The notes under the pieces were generated by a model. That model was not told the origin of the DNA, did no database searches, and saw only the letters and a list, made by a program, of their open reading frames with translations. Below are positions 25,719 through 35,070 of a stretch of DNA of 64,000 bases, one piece after another. Source of the DNA: Bradyrhizobium sp. PSBB068 (GTDB taxonomy: Bacteria; Pseudomonadota; Alphaproteobacteria; Rhizobiales; Xanthobacteraceae); NCBI GenBank assembly GCA_016839165.1, contig CP069300.1:4774001-4838000 (forward strand). Reading direction: 5' to 3'. Made by a program: the position numbers and the translations under genes. How positions within the stretch are numbered: the stretch's first letter is position 1; every line of letters starts with the position of its first letter.

Positions 25719-26792
25719 ATGGCGACAAGTACACTCATTCCGTCCGGCGATTTCCGCACCAGCTATGCGGCCGACACCACGATCTTCCCGACCGCGACCA
25801 GCCGCAATTTCGCGATTGCCGGCATCGTGCTCGCCTGCTTCGCGCCGATGCTGCTGTCCAACTACCTGCTCTCGATCGCGATCCAGATCGGCATCTTCGC
25901 GATCGCTGCGCTCGGCCTCAACGTCCTGGTCGGCTTCACCGGCCAGATCTCGATCGGCCACGCCGCGTTCTTCCTGTTCGGCGCCTTCACCTCGGCCTAC
26001 ATCTCCAACAACCTGCCGATCCCGGTGTTCTTCGCGATTCCGCTTGCCGGCGTGGTGACGGCGCTGGTCGGCCTGATCTTCGGTGTGCCGGCGGCTCGGC
26101 TGAAGGGGCTCTATCTCGTCATCGCGACGCTCGCCGCGCAGTACATCCTGCTCGATTTCTTCTCGCGCGCCGACTGGTTCTCGGGCGGCTCGGTGCCGGC
26201 CAGCGCCAACCCGTTCTCGATCTTCGGCTACACGCTGCGCGGCGACCGGCAATATTTCTACGTCGTGCTCGCCTACATGGTGCTCAGCTATCTTCTCGTC
26301 ACCAACCTGATGCGCACCCGCGACGGCCGTGCGCTGGTCGCGATCCGCGATCACTATCTGTCCGCCGAGATCATGGGCATCAACCTGACCAAGTACCGGA
26401 CGCTGTCGTTCGGACTTGCCGCGTTCTTTGCCGGCATCGCCGGCGCGCTGTACGCGCATTATCAGCTGGTGGTCTCGCAGGAGGGCTTTGGCATCGAGCG
26501 CTCGGTGCTGTTCCTCGCGATGGTCATCATCGGCGGCACCGGCTCGGTGATGGGTACGCTGATGGGCACCGCCTTCGTGGTGCTGCTGCCGGAATCGATG
26601 GAATGGCTGAGCGCGTGGCTGAAGGGCGGCGCCATCGACAAGGCGCTGCAGCTCAACAACAACATCACGTTCCTGCGCGAGATCGCGATCGGCCTGATCA
26701 TCATCGGATTTTTGATGTTCGAGCCTGACGGCCTCGCGCACCGCTGGCGGCAGATCAAGGCCTACTGGAAGCTTTACCCGTTCTCGCACTGA
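25719..26792 (+). CDS. Branched-chain amino acid-type ABC transporter permease (LivM)
   Basis: This 357-residue inner-membrane permease pairs with the LivH-type protein 3 bases upstream. It has NVLVGFTGQISIGHAAFFLF near residue 70, GVPAARLKGLYLVIATLAAQ, the coupling loop RALVAIRDHYLSAEIMGINL and VIIGGTGSVMGTLMGTAFVV. The N-terminal 25 residues before the first membrane helix are polar. The pair is of the type found with CoA ligases in Bradyrhizobium rather than the E. coli leucine system, so the ligand may not be an amino acid (inference). Confidence 0.92.
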   Translation: MATSTLIPSGDFRTSYAADTTIFPTATSRNFAIAGIVLACFAPMLLSNYLLSIAIQIGIFAIAALGLNVLVGFTGQISIGHAAFFLFGAFTSAYISNNLPIPVFFAIPLAGVVTALVGLIFGVPAARLKGLYLVIATLAAQYILLDFFSRADWFSGGSVPASANPFSIFGYTLRGDRQYFYVVLAYMVLSYLLVTNLMRTRDGRALVAIRDHYLSAEIMGINLTKYRTLSFGLAAFFAGIAGALYAHYQLVVSQEGFGIERSVLFLAMVIIGGTGSVMGTLMGTAFVVLLPESMEWLSAWLKGGAIDKALQLNNNITFLREIAIGLIIIGFLMFEPDGLAHRWRQIKAYWKLYPFSH

Positions 26793-26844
26793 CGTATCGA
26801 GCAACTCAAAATTCGGTTCAACGAATAAGCAGGAGGAAACAAAA

Positions 26845-28128
26845 ATGACGATTAGATCCCTTTTGAGCTCGGTCTCTCTCGCGCTGCTGATCGGCAGCGC
26901 CGCCGGCACCGCGCAGGCGCAGATCGCCATCGGCCATCTGCAGGACCTCTCGGGCGGCACTTCCGACGTCGGCACGCCCTATGGCCAGGGCGTCGCCGAC
27001 ACCTTCGCCTGGGTCAACAAGAACGGCGGCGTCGGCGGCAAGCAGCTCAGCGTCGACAGCAACGACTATGGCTACCAGGTGCCGCGCGCGATCGCGCTGT
27101 ACAAGAAATGGTCGGCGCCGGACGGCAAGGTCGCAGCAATCATGGGCTGGGGCACCGCGGACACCGAGGCGCTGACCGGCTTCCTCGCGCAGGACAAGAT
27201 CCCCGATTTGTCGGGCTCGTATGCCGCCGCGCTGACCGATCCCGAAGGCACCAGCGGCAAGGCCAAGCCGGCGCCGTACAATTTCTTCTACGGCCCGAGC
27301 TACTCGGACGCGCTGCGCGCCGAATTGACCTGGGCGGCCGAGGACTGGAAGGCCAAGGGCAAGCCGGGCAAGCCCAAATTCGTCCACATGGGCGCCAACC
27401 ACCCCTATCCGAACGCGCCGAAGGCCGCCGGCGAGGCGCTCGCAACCGAGCTCGGCTTCGAAGTGCTGCCGCCGCTGGTGTTCGCGCTGTCGCCCGGCGA
27501 CTATTCGGCGCAGTGCCTCAGCCTGAAGAGCTCCGGCGCCAATTACGCCTATCTCGGCAACACCGCAGCCTCCAACATCTCGGTCATGAAGGCCTGCAAG
27601 ACCGCCGGCGTCGACGTCCAGTTCCTGAGCAACGTCTGGGGCATGGATGAGAACGCCGCCAAGACCGCGGGCGATGCCGCCGACGGCGTGATCTTCCCGC
27701 TGCGCACGGCGGTCGGCTGGGGCGGCAACGCGCCGGGCATGAAGACGGTGATGGAAATCTCGAAGATGTCCGACCCGTCGGGCAAGGTCTATCGCCCGGT
27801 GCACTACATCGCCGCGGTGTGCAGCGCGCTCTACATGAAGGAAGCGCTGGACTGGGCCGCCAAGAACGGCGGCGCCACCGGCGAGAACGTCGCCAAGGGC
27901 TTCTACCAGAAGAAGGACTGGGTGCCGGCCGGGATGGACGGCGTCTGCAATCCCTCGAACTGGACCGAGAAGGATCATCGCCCGACGACCAAGGTCGATC
28001 TCTATCGCGCCAAGGTTTCCGGCGCGACCGACGGCGACATCAACGACCTGATGGGCAAGGGCACGATCAAGCTCGAGAAAGTGAAGACCGTCGAGCTGCC
28101 GCGCAAGCCGGAATGGTTCGGCTGGTGA
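26845..28128 (+). CDS. Branched-chain amino acid-type ABC transporter substrate-binding protein
   Basis: This 427-residue periplasmic protein has a Sec signal peptide (SLLSSVSLALLIGSAAGTAQ, cut near AQA-QI). The mature part starts IAIGHLQDLSGGTSDVGTPY and keeps the type 1 fold, with GWGTADTEALTGFLAQDKIP and NYAYLGNTAASNISVMKACK in the ligand-side loops. AGGAGG seven bases before ATG 26845 is a strong ribosome site. It is the receptor of the rightward Liv operon. A palindromic repeat follows its stop codon before the last ATPase gene. Confidence 0.92.
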   Translation: MTIRSLLSSVSLALLIGSAAGTAQAQIAIGHLQDLSGGTSDVGTPYGQGVADTFAWVNKNGGVGGKQLSVDSNDYGYQVPRAIALYKKWSAPDGKVAAIMGWGTADTEALTGFLAQDKIPDLSGSYAAALTDPEGTSGKAKPAPYNFFYGPSYSDALRAELTWAAEDWKAKGKPGKPKFVHMGANHPYPNAPKAAGEALATELGFEVLPPLVFALSPGDYSAQCLSLKSSGANYAYLGNTAASNISVMKACKTAGVDVQFLSNVWGMDENAAKTAGDAADGVIFPLRTAVGWGGNAPGMKTVMEISKMSDPSGKVYRPVHYIAAVCSALYMKEALDWAAKNGGATGENVAKGFYQKKDWVPAGMDGVCNPSNWTEKDHRPTTKVDLYRAKVSGATDGDINDLMGKGTIKLEKVKTVELPRKPEWFGW

Positions 28129-28164
28129 GGATCGTGAGGCTGCCGCGAGCGCAGCCTCGACAAC

Positions 28165-28290
28165 AATCGTCATCCCCCGCGAAAGCGGGGGATTCAGTTC
28201 GCCGCGCTCTCACGATGTGATCGCCGGCGTCTCTGGAATACTGGGTCACCCGCTCGAGTGCGCAATTGCGCACGAAACGCGGGTGACGAC
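28165..28290. repeat. Palindromic repeat doublet between SBP and livF-type genes
   Basis: CGTCATCCCCCGCGAAAGCG and CGAAACGCGGGTGACGAC are inverted end arms around a centre containing GGCGTCTCTGGAATACTGG, which is shared with the repeat at 3146-3246. It sits inside the operon, right after the binding-protein gene. Confidence 0.6.
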
Positions 28291-28307
28291 AGCGGAGAAT
28301 AGTCGAG

Positions 28308-29147
28308 ATGAACGAAACCCTCGAAGCCACCCGCACGGGGCCGATGGCGGTCCCACCGCCGCCGCTGCTCAGCATCAACAATATCGAGGTCGTCTATGAC
28401 GACGTCATCCTGGTGCTGCGCGGCCTCAGCCTCGAGGTGCCGAAGGGCGCGATCGTGGCGTTGCTCGGCGCCAATGGCGCCGGCAAGTCGACCACGCTGA
28501 AGGCGATCTCCGGCCTGCTCAAGACCGAGGACGGCGAGGTCACCCGCGGCGAGATCCTGTTCGAGGGCCAGCGCATCAACGGCATCGACCCGGACAAGAT
28601 CGTCCGCCGCGGCATCTTCCAGGTGATGGAGGGCCGCCGCATCGTCGCCGACATGACGTCGCTGGAGAATTTGCGGCTCGGCGCCTTCACCCGGCGCGAC
28701 GGCGAGGTCTCTGCCGACATCGACATGGTGTTCAAATATTTCCCGCGCCTGAAGGAGCGCACCGGCCTTGCCGGCTATCTCTCCGGCGGCGAGCAGCAGA
28801 TGCTCGCGATCGGCCGCGCGCTGATGGCGCGCCCGAAGATGATCCTGATGGACGAGCCGTCGATGGGATTGTCACCCCTGCTGGTCAAGGAAGTGTTCGC
28901 GATCATCAAGGAGATCAACCGCGATCTCGGCGTCACGATCCTCCTGGTCGAGCAGAATGCGCGCGCGGCGCTCTCGGTCGCAAGCCACGGCTACATCATG
29001 GAACAGGGCAAGGTGGTGCTCGACGGCTCCGCCGACGAGCTGCGCGACAACGAGGACGTCAAGGAATTCTACCTCGGCGGCGCCGGCGACCAGCGCAAGA
29101 GCTTCAAGAATTTGAAGAGCTTCAAGCGGCGCAAGCGCTGGCTCTGA
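28308..29147 (+). CDS. Branched-chain amino acid-type ABC transporter ATP-binding protein (LivF)
   Basis: This 279-residue ATPase has Walker A GANGAGKSTT, the Q-loop RRGIFQVMEGRRIVADMT, signature LSGGEQQMLAIGRALMARP and Walker B MILMDEPSMGLSP. It carries about 20 extra residues at the N-terminus (MNETLEATRTGPMAVPPPPL) and a basic C-terminal tail (KNLKSFKRRKRW), both longer than in typical LivF. It closes the rightward Liv operon and is convergent with the AGE epimerase gene. Confidence 0.9.
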   Translation: MNETLEATRTGPMAVPPPPLLSINNIEVVYDDVILVLRGLSLEVPKGAIVALLGANGAGKSTTLKAISGLLKTEDGEVTRGEILFEGQRINGIDPDKIVRRGIFQVMEGRRIVADMTSLENLRLGAFTRRDGEVSADIDMVFKYFPRLKERTGLAGYLSGGEQQMLAIGRALMARPKMILMDEPSMGLSPLLVKEVFAIIKEINRDLGVTILLVEQNARAALSVASHGYIMEQGKVVLDGSADELRDNEDVKEFYLGGAGDQRKSFKNLKSFKRRKRWL

Positions 29148-29211
29148 GGATATGGAGCGTTTTCGGGCGGAGTTGCGTGTGCAGAAAGCGCGTCACACCA
29201 GGAAGGCGGCC

Positions 29212-30360
29212 CTAGCTGAGCACCTGCTCCGCTTCCGTGACCGCGCAGAGCACATGGTAGAACGACGACGCCGGGATCGTGGCGATCAGCGAATTGCCGC
29301 CGCCGTCGAACTGGTCGTACCAGCCGCCGGCCACGGGATGGCTGAGATAGTGCCGCTCCAGCAGCACCAGCGCCCCGCGCGCCTCGTCCGCAGCGCCGGC
29401 TTCGCCCGACTCGGCCTGCGCGATCCAGGCCTTCGCCAACTCGCTCTGCGGCCACAGCCGCCTGGTGTGGCGGCGGATGTTGCCCTCGGCATCGCCCTCG
29501 TCGATCAGGCAGCCGGTGGCGTCGCGATAGCGCAGCGCCGAGGCCAGCAGCTCGCCGCGCGGGCGCCCTGTTGGGCAGCCGGTGATCCGCTCAAAACCCT
29601 TCAGCAGCCAGACCCATTCCGCAAGGTGCCCGGGCTCGACGCTGACCGGCGGGATCCGCGACCAATCCTCCTCGAAATATTCGCCCAGCGTCCGCGTCTG
29701 CTTGTCATAGAGGTTGGCGAGGAACAGTGCGAAGAAATCGCCGGCGCGGTTCTGGAACGACAGATCATGCGTCGCGTCGAAGCAGGCGATCATCGCCTCG
29801 AACAGATGCATCTGCGGGTTCTGCCGCCGCGGCATCGACGGCGGCAGGCCTTCCTGGAAGCCGCCATGGGGCGAGCGCAGCTGGGTGTCGAGGAACGCCA
29901 GCAGCGCGTCGATCTCGGCGCGAACCTGAGCGTCCTGGTCGAGGCCGTAGACAGTCGCCAGTGCGAGCAGCACGAAGGCATGGCCGTAGGTGTCGCGCAG
30001 CGGATCGTGCACGCCGCCCTCCGGCGTCAGGCTGAACACAAAGCCCGGCCGGCCGTCCGGCGCCTTGGCCTTGGTGAGCATGTAATCCAGCGCCTTCAGC
30101 GCGATCGCGCGCCCTTCGGGATACCAGCCCATCTGGGCCGCCTTGGCGTAGCAATAGATTTGGCGCGCCTGCACAAGGAGGCGGCGCGGGGCCGCGTTGT
30201 CGGCTGTCCCATCCTGATGCAGCCGGTCGACGAAGCCGCCGGCCGTGCTGTCCCACCCCACCGTCGACCACAGCGGCAAGGCGTGGTCGATGATGCGGCG
30301 CTTCAACCTCGCGACGACATCGGCGGCCCCGTCCGCCGCCACGTTCTCTGCCTCAGCCAT
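29212..30360 (-). CDS. AGE family (N-acylglucosamine 2-epimerase / mannose isomerase) protein
   Basis: This 382-residue cytosolic protein has the (alpha/alpha)6-barrel pattern of N-acylglucosamine 2-epimerases and mannose/glucose isomerases. Motifs are RRLLVQARQIYCYAKAAQMG, YGHAFVLLALATVYG, PQMHLFEAMIACFDATHD, PGHLAEWVWLLKGFE and RLWPQSELAKAWIA, which carry the expected His and Arg residues. ATG 30360 has AGGAAG at good spacing; the frame remains open upstream but without family similarity. It may supply mannose or fructose-6-phosphate for GDP-mannose, but the sugar is uncertain. Confidence 0.82.
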   Translation of the reverse strand: MAEAENVAADGAADVVARLKRRIIDHALPLWSTVGWDSTAGGFVDRLHQDGTADNAAPRRLLVQARQIYCYAKAAQMGWYPEGRAIALKALDYMLTKAKAPDGRPGFVFSLTPEGGVHDPLRDTYGHAFVLLALATVYGLDQDAQVRAEIDALLAFLDTQLRSPHGGFQEGLPPSMPRRQNPQMHLFEAMIACFDATHDLSFQNRAGDFFALFLANLYDKQTRTLGEYFEEDWSRIPPVSVEPGHLAEWVWLLKGFERITGCPTGRPRGELLASALRYRDATGCLIDEGDAEGNIRRHTRRLWPQSELAKAWIAQAESGEAGAADEARGALVLLERHYLSHPVAGGWYDQFDGGGNSLIATIPASSFYHVLCAVTEAEQVLS

Positions 30361-30458
30361 CGTGCTTCCTGGAACCGTCCCAATGTCAGCGCTCACCGTC
30401 TGATAGCACGGGCAGACCGGCACGCCACCTGCGCAAATCCTCCCCTCAAGGACCCGCC

Positions 30459-31682
30459 ATGACCGACCATTACGACGCCCTTGAAACGCGCGATCCGGCC
30501 GCCCGCGAGGCCGCCCTGTTCGCCCGGCTGCCGGAGGTGCTGCGCAAGGCGATGGCAGCGCCCGCCTATGCCAATTTGCTGCGGGGCACCGATCCCGCAT
30601 CCATCACGAGCCGGGAGGCATTGGCGGGACTGCCGGTGCTGCGCAAATCGGAGCTCCCGGCCCTGCACAAAGCCGCCCCGCCGTTCGGCGGCTTCGTGGC
30701 CGACAAGCCCGGCTCCTTTGCCCGCCTGTTCACCTCGCCCGGACCGATCTTCGAGCCCGAAGGCCGCCAGGCGGACCCTTGGCGCGGGGCACGGGCGCTG
30801 TTTGCGGCGGGCTTCCGCGAGGGCGACGTGGTGCTGAACACCTTCAGCTATCACCTCACCCCCGGCGGCTTCATCTTCGACGCCTCCGCACGGGCGCTCG
30901 GCTGTGCCGTGATCCCGGCCGGCCCCGGCAATACTGAGCAGCAATTCGAGCTGATCGAGGCCTATCGCCCGGTCGGCTATAGCGGCACCCCGGACTTCCT
31001 GAAGATCCTGCTCGACGCCGCCGCTAACGCCGGCCGCGACGTCTCGTCGATCAAGCGCGCGCTGGTCTCGGGCGCCGCATTTCCGAAATCGTTGCAGGAG
31101 GAGATGAAGGCGCGCGGCGTCGAGGCCTACCAGGCGTTTGGAACCGCCGATCTCGGCCTGATCGCATTCGAGACCCCGGCGCGCGAGGGGATGACGGTCA
31201 ACGAGGATCTGATCCTGGAGATCGTCAAGCCGGGCACCGGCGATCCCGTGGCGCCCGGTGATGTCGGCGAGATCGTGGTGACCTCGCTCGATCCGCATCA
31301 TCCCTGGATTCGCCTCGCGCTCGGCGATCTGACCGCCGTCCTGCCCGGTGCGAGCCCGTGCGGACGCACCAACATGCGCATCAAGGGCTGGATGGGCCGC
31401 GCCGACCAGACCACCAAGGTCAAGGGCATGTTCGTGCGCCCGGAGCAGATCGCGGAAATCGGCAAGCGCCATCCCGAGCTCGGACGGCTGCGCCTCGTCG
31501 TCACCCGCGCCGGCGAGACCGACGCGATGACGCTGCGGGCCGAATGTACCTCGGCGGCGGATGCCCTGCAGGGCGAAGTCGCGGCGACGCTGCGTGCGGT
31601 GACAAAGCTCGGCGGCGCCGTTGAGCTCGTCGGCGCAGGCTCGCTGCCGAACGACGGCAAGGTGATTGCGGACGAACGATGA
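30459..31682 (+). CDS. Phenylacetate-CoA ligase (PaaK)-like AMP-dependent ligase
   Basis: This 407-residue adenylate-forming protein starts with LPEVLRKAMAAPAYANLLRG, a PaaK-type N-terminal helix. It has VGYSGTPDFLKILLDAA, KRALVSGAAFPKSLQEEM, YQAFGTADLGLIAFE and a C-terminal RIKGWMGRADQTTKVKGMFV hinge of the PaaK family. It is shorter than classical PaaK, and the usual Thr/Ser-rich phosphate loop is replaced by FTSPGPIFEPEGR. In other organisms such ligases act on phenylacetate or related aromatic acids. It stands alone here, divergent from the AGE gene, with the Liv operon nearby. Confidence 0.8.
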   Translation: MTDHYDALETRDPAAREAALFARLPEVLRKAMAAPAYANLLRGTDPASITSREALAGLPVLRKSELPALHKAAPPFGGFVADKPGSFARLFTSPGPIFEPEGRQADPWRGARALFAAGFREGDVVLNTFSYHLTPGGFIFDASARALGCAVIPAGPGNTEQQFELIEAYRPVGYSGTPDFLKILLDAAANAGRDVSSIKRALVSGAAFPKSLQEEMKARGVEAYQAFGTADLGLIAFETPAREGMTVNEDLILEIVKPGTGDPVAPGDVGEIVVTSLDPHHPWIRLALGDLTAVLPGASPCGRTNMRIKGWMGRADQTTKVKGMFVRPEQIAEIGKRHPELGRLRLVVTRAGETDAMTLRAECTSAADALQGEVAATLRAVTKLGGAVELVGAGSLPNDGKVIADER

Positions 31683-31777
31683 TCGACGCCCCGCATGAGG
31701 TCCAGTCCGCGTTGTCGCGCGCGGCATTGTGAACTATTGAGCTGACTCATGCCTCGTGGAGACGGGATCATCACCTC

Positions 31778-32308
31778 ATGAGCAGCGCTTCCGGAGATCA
31801 GCGGCGAAGGCCGGCGGTTTTCTTCGATCGGGACGGCGTCCTGAACCGGGACATCGGCTATCTGTTCGAGAGCCACAGGCTGATCTGGATCGACGGCGCG
31901 CGCGAGGCCGTGAAGGCGGTCAACGACATGGGTTATTATGCGTTTGTCGTGACCAACCAGTCAGGCGTTGCAAGAGGCCTCTACGAGGAGGCGGATGTCC
32001 AAAAGCTCCACGACTGGATGGCGGCCGAGCTCGGCAAGATCGGCGCCCATATCGACGCCTTCGAGTACTGTCCGTTCCATCCTGACGGAACCGTCGAGCG
32101 CTATCGGCAGGTCAGCCATCGCCGCAAGCCATCGCCGGGCATGATCAATGACCTGCTGGAGCGCTTTGCCGTCGATGTCGAGCGAAGCTTTCTGGTCGGT
32201 GATCAACCGACCGACCTCGAGGCCGCGCGTGCGGCGGGCCTGAAAGGCCACCTGTTCCCGGGCTCCAATCTGGAGCTGTTCCTGAAGCCTCTGCTGCAGC
32301 GAAGCTGA
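31778..32308 (+). CDS. HAD-IIIA phosphatase, D,D-heptose 1,7-bisphosphate phosphatase-like
   Basis: This 176-residue cytosolic HAD phosphatase has motif I VFFDRDGVLNRDIGYLF, motif II FVVTNQSGVARGLY, the Lys in RKPSPGMI and motif III FLVGDQPTDLEAARAAGL. This is the GmhB/HisB-N pattern, i.e. removal of the 7-phosphate in ADP- or GDP-heptose synthesis. The zinc loop keeps CPFHPDG but lacks the second Cys pair of E. coli GmhB. No other heptose gene is in the window, so the exact sugar is uncertain. It borders the polysaccharide locus. Confidence 0.82.
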   Translation: MSSASGDQRRRPAVFFDRDGVLNRDIGYLFESHRLIWIDGAREAVKAVNDMGYYAFVVTNQSGVARGLYEEADVQKLHDWMAAELGKIGAHIDAFEYCPFHPDGTVERYRQVSHRRKPSPGMINDLLERFAVDVERSFLVGDQPTDLEAARAAGLKGHLFPGSNLELFLKPLLQRS

Positions 32309-32324
32309 GCCTCAACGGTCGCAA

Positions 32325-33422
32325 TCAGAACGTCCGAACCAGGTCGATCACCTCGTCCTGCTGCTGCCGCGTGATCTCGGCGAAGATCGGCAGCGAGAGA
32401 ATCTGGCCCTGGTCGCGATGGGCGTTGGGAAATTGCTCGGGCCGGTGGCCAAACCGGGCATAGGCCGGCAGGAACGGCAGCGCGGTGGGATAGTTGATCG
32501 CGGTCTGCACGCCGTTGGCGTTCAGATGCGCGGCGAGCGCGTCGCGGCGCGGATGCCGGATCGTGTAGAGGTGGTAGACGTGGCTGCGCCCCGGCGCGAC
32601 CTCGGGCACCACGACATCCTCGATCTGGTTGAGACCCGCATCATAGACCTCGGCCGCGGCCTGGCGGGCCTCGGTCCACGCGTCGAGATGCGGCAGCTTG
32701 GCCGAAAGGATCGCAGCCTGCATGCCGTCGAGCCGGCTGTTGACGCCCTCGATATGGTGCTGGTGCTTCACCAGGCCGCCATGGCGCGCCAGCATGGCCA
32801 TCTGCTCGGCAAGCGCGGCATCGTTGGTGACGACGGCGCCGGCATCGCCCATCGCGCCGAGGTTCTTGCCGGGATAGAATGAATAGGTCGCCGCCTCGCC
32901 GAACGTGCCGACCATGCGGCCCTTGTAGCGCGCGAGATGAGCCTGGGCGCAATCCTCGATCACCCAAAGCTTGTGCTTGTGCGCGATCGCCATGATCGCA
33001 TCCATGTCGGCCGGCTGGCCGTACAGGTGCACCGGGATGATGCCGACCGTGCGCGGCGTGATCGCAGCCTCGATCGCTGCCGGATCGATCGTGAACGTCG
33101 CGTCGTCGGTATCGCAGAACACGACGGTGGCGCCTGAATGCGTAATCATCGCCGCGGTCGAGATCCAGGAATGCGCCGTCGTGATCACCTCGTCGCCCGG
33201 CTGCACCTTCAGCGCGCGCATCGCGAGGTAAAGCGCGTCGGTGCCGTTGGCGCAGGAGACGCAGTGCGTAACTTCCGCGGCCGACGCGAACTCGCGCTCG
33301 AAGGCGTCGACATAGCTGCCGCGGATGAAGGCGTTATCGCGGATCACGCCGGCGATCGCGGCATCGATCTCGCCCTTGATGGACTGGTACTGCAATTGCA
33401 GGTCGGCATACGGCACAGCCAT
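32325..33422 (-). CDS. wbpE: DegT/DnrJ/EryC1/StrS aminotransferase, WbpE-like
   Basis: This 365-residue PLP enzyme has the Schiff-base Lys in TYSFYPGKNLGAMGDAGAVV, the cofactor Asp in KLWVIEDCAQAHLARYKG, and HCVSCANGTDALYLAMRALK. The YPGKNLGAMGDAGA form is close to WbpE, which transaminates UDP-2-acetamido-3-keto-glucuronate to the 3-amino sugar. The next genes on the strand upstream are WbpD- and WbpB-like, the partners of that reaction. Together they make the 3-amino-3-deoxy step of a di-N-acetyl uronic acid. The symbol is given by similarity and context. Confidence 0.87.
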   Translation of the reverse strand: MAVPYADLQLQYQSIKGEIDAAIAGVIRDNAFIRGSYVDAFEREFASAAEVTHCVSCANGTDALYLAMRALKVQPGDEVITTAHSWISTAAMITHSGATVVFCDTDDATFTIDPAAIEAAITPRTVGIIPVHLYGQPADMDAIMAIAHKHKLWVIEDCAQAHLARYKGRMVGTFGEAATYSFYPGKNLGAMGDAGAVVTNDAALAEQMAMLARHGGLVKHQHHIEGVNSRLDGMQAAILSAKLPHLDAWTEARQAAAEVYDAGLNQIEDVVVPEVAPGRSHVYHLYTIRHPRRDALAAHLNANGVQTAINYPTALPFLPAYARFGHRPEQFPNAHRDQGQILSLPIFAEITRQQQDEVIDLVRTF

Positions 33423-33440
33423 CGATATTCCCCTATTGCC

Positions 33441-33908
33441 CTATTGGCTCGCCAGCAGCCGGCGCGCCGGATTGCCGGCATACGTACCTGGTGTCGTGAT
33501 GTCCTTGGTCACGACAGATCCGGCGCCGATGACGACGTCGTCGGCAATCCTGACCGGCATGATCGTGGCGTTGGAGCCGATCGACACCCGGTTGCCGATC
33601 ACGGTCTCGCGCCACAGCTCCTTGCGTCCGCGCGCCGGTCCGCCGGTGGAGAAGGTGTCGTTGACGAACATCACGCCGTGCCCGACGAAGCAGTCCTCGC
33701 CGATGGTGACGAGCTCGCAGATGAAGGCGTGCGACTGCACGCGGGTGCGCGCCCCGACCGCCACGCCCTTCTGGATTTCGGTGAAGGGCCCGACGAAGCA
33801 GTCGTCGCCGAGCTTGCAGCCATAGAGATTGCAGGGCTCGACGATCTTGACGCGTTCGCCGAACGCGACGTCGCGCACGCTGGCCTGATGCACGTCCGGT
33901 CGATTCAC
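33441..33908 (-). CDS. wbpD: Left-handed beta-helix N-acetyltransferase, WbpD-like
   Basis: This 155-residue protein is made of hexapeptide repeats (CKLGDDCFVGPFTEIQKGVA, VTIGEDCFVGHGVMFVND, TVIGNRVSIGSNATIMPVRI, ADDVVIGAGSVVTKDI), a trimeric left-handed beta-helix. WbpD-type enzymes acetylate the 3-amino group of UDP-GlcNAc3NA with acetyl-CoA. It overlaps the WbpB-like gene by four bases (ATGA) and is followed by the WbpE-like gene. The size is slightly shorter than Pseudomonas WbpD. Confidence 0.85.
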   Translation of the reverse strand: MNRPDVHQASVRDVAFGERVKIVEPCNLYGCKLGDDCFVGPFTEIQKGVAVGARTRVQSHAFICELVTIGEDCFVGHGVMFVNDTFSTGGPARGRKELWRETVIGNRVSIGSNATIMPVRIADDVVIGAGSVVTKDITTPGTYAGNPARRLLASQ

Positions 33909-34966
33909 GAAACGACACCCAGCCGGCTCAACCGCGGCGTGAACCGCAGCGCAACTTCCTCGCCGGTCTCGATCGACTCATAGAGGGCCGAGATCAGTTC
34001 AAGGCTCTTGCGGCCCTCGAGCCCGTCGACCAACGCGGCGCGCTGGTTCTCCAGGCAATCGACCACGTGGTGATAATAGGCCTGATGGCCGAAGCCGTAG
34101 ACGTTGGGCGGGTTGACCGAGAACTTCTCCACGACGTCCTTGTCCGACGGCAGTTCGTCGACAAAGCGCCAGTGCCGGATCTGGTTGACGGCGAAGCCGG
34201 AGATCTCGACGGTGCCCTTTTCGCCGAGGATCGACAGCGAGCCCTCGAGATCGGTCGGCCGCGCCGCAGTGGTCGCCTCGATGATGCCGAGCGCGCCGTT
34301 GCGGAACTTGAGCGTCGCCACAGCGGTGTCCTCGGTTTCGATATTGGCCAGCGCCGTCGTCGCCCGCGCATGCACGCTCACCACGTCACCGAAGAACCAC
34401 TCCAGCATGTCGACATGGTGGCTCGCCTGGTTGGTCAGCACGCCGCCGTCATAGGCCCAGGTGCCGCGCCAATCGTCCTGGTCGTAATAGGCCTGGTCGC
34501 GGCACCAGCGGACCCGCACCGTCCCCAGGATGAGCTTGCCGAAGCGGCCGGCGTCGAGCGCCTCGCGCGCCTTGACCACCGGAACGTTGAAGCGGTTCTG
34601 CTTGACGATGAACATCTTCACGCCGGCCTCATCGCAAGCCCGGATCATGTCGTCGGCGTCCTGCAGCCGCAACGCCATCGGCTTCTCGACCACGACGTGC
34701 TTGCCGGCCTTCGCGCAGGCGATCACATGTGCGGGGTGCAGGCCACTCGGCGTCAGCACGGCAACCGCGTCGATATCCTTGCGTGCCAGGAATTCGTCCA
34801 TGTCGTAATGGGCCGGAACAGCGAACTTCCCGGCAACCGCATCCGCCCGCGCGCGGATCGGATCGCAGACCGCAACCAGGCTTGCTCCCGCGATGTGATT
34901 GCCACCCAGGAGGTCGGAATGGCGCTTGGCGATACGCCCGCACCCGAGCAGGCCGAATCTGATCAT
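33905..34966 (-). CDS. wbpB: Gfo/Idh/MocA oxidoreductase, WbpB-like
   Basis: This 353-residue NAD-dependent sugar dehydrogenase has IRFGLLGCGRIAKRHSDLLG (Rossmann), the HVVVEKPMAL catalytic Lys motif and GGVLTNQASHHVDMLEWFFG with the catalytic His. WbpB oxidises carbon 3 of UDP-GlcNAc uronate before transamination by WbpE. ATG 34966 is chosen because the Rossmann strand follows at once; the open frame reaches 35029. It is the first gene of the leftward WbpB-D-E unit. The 510 bases to the next gene upstream hold palindromes but no gene. Confidence 0.87.
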   Translation of the reverse strand: MIRFGLLGCGRIAKRHSDLLGGNHIAGASLVAVCDPIRARADAVAGKFAVPAHYDMDEFLARKDIDAVAVLTPSGLHPAHVIACAKAGKHVVVEKPMALRLQDADDMIRACDEAGVKMFIVKQNRFNVPVVKAREALDAGRFGKLILGTVRVRWCRDQAYYDQDDWRGTWAYDGGVLTNQASHHVDMLEWFFGDVVSVHARATTALANIETEDTAVATLKFRNGALGIIEATTAARPTDLEGSLSILGEKGTVEISGFAVNQIRHWRFVDELPSDKDVVEKFSVNPPNVYGFGHQAYYHHVVDCLENQRAALVDGLEGRKSLELISALYESIETGEEVALRFTPRLSRLGVVS

Positions 34967-35070
34967 GCAACAGGCCCTGTCTTGTCTCGCGGCCGACCGT
35001 TGCAGCCAGCCGAAAAGCCGAGGGAACAAGCGGCCCTGCGAGCCGCACGATAGCGTTCCATTACCCAGAA

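Noticed and set aside
24729..26975. A 748-codon open frame on the minus strand
   Set aside because: It is antisense to the LivH and LivM genes; its composition (HRDRQ, DHHGER strings) is that of a shadow frame.
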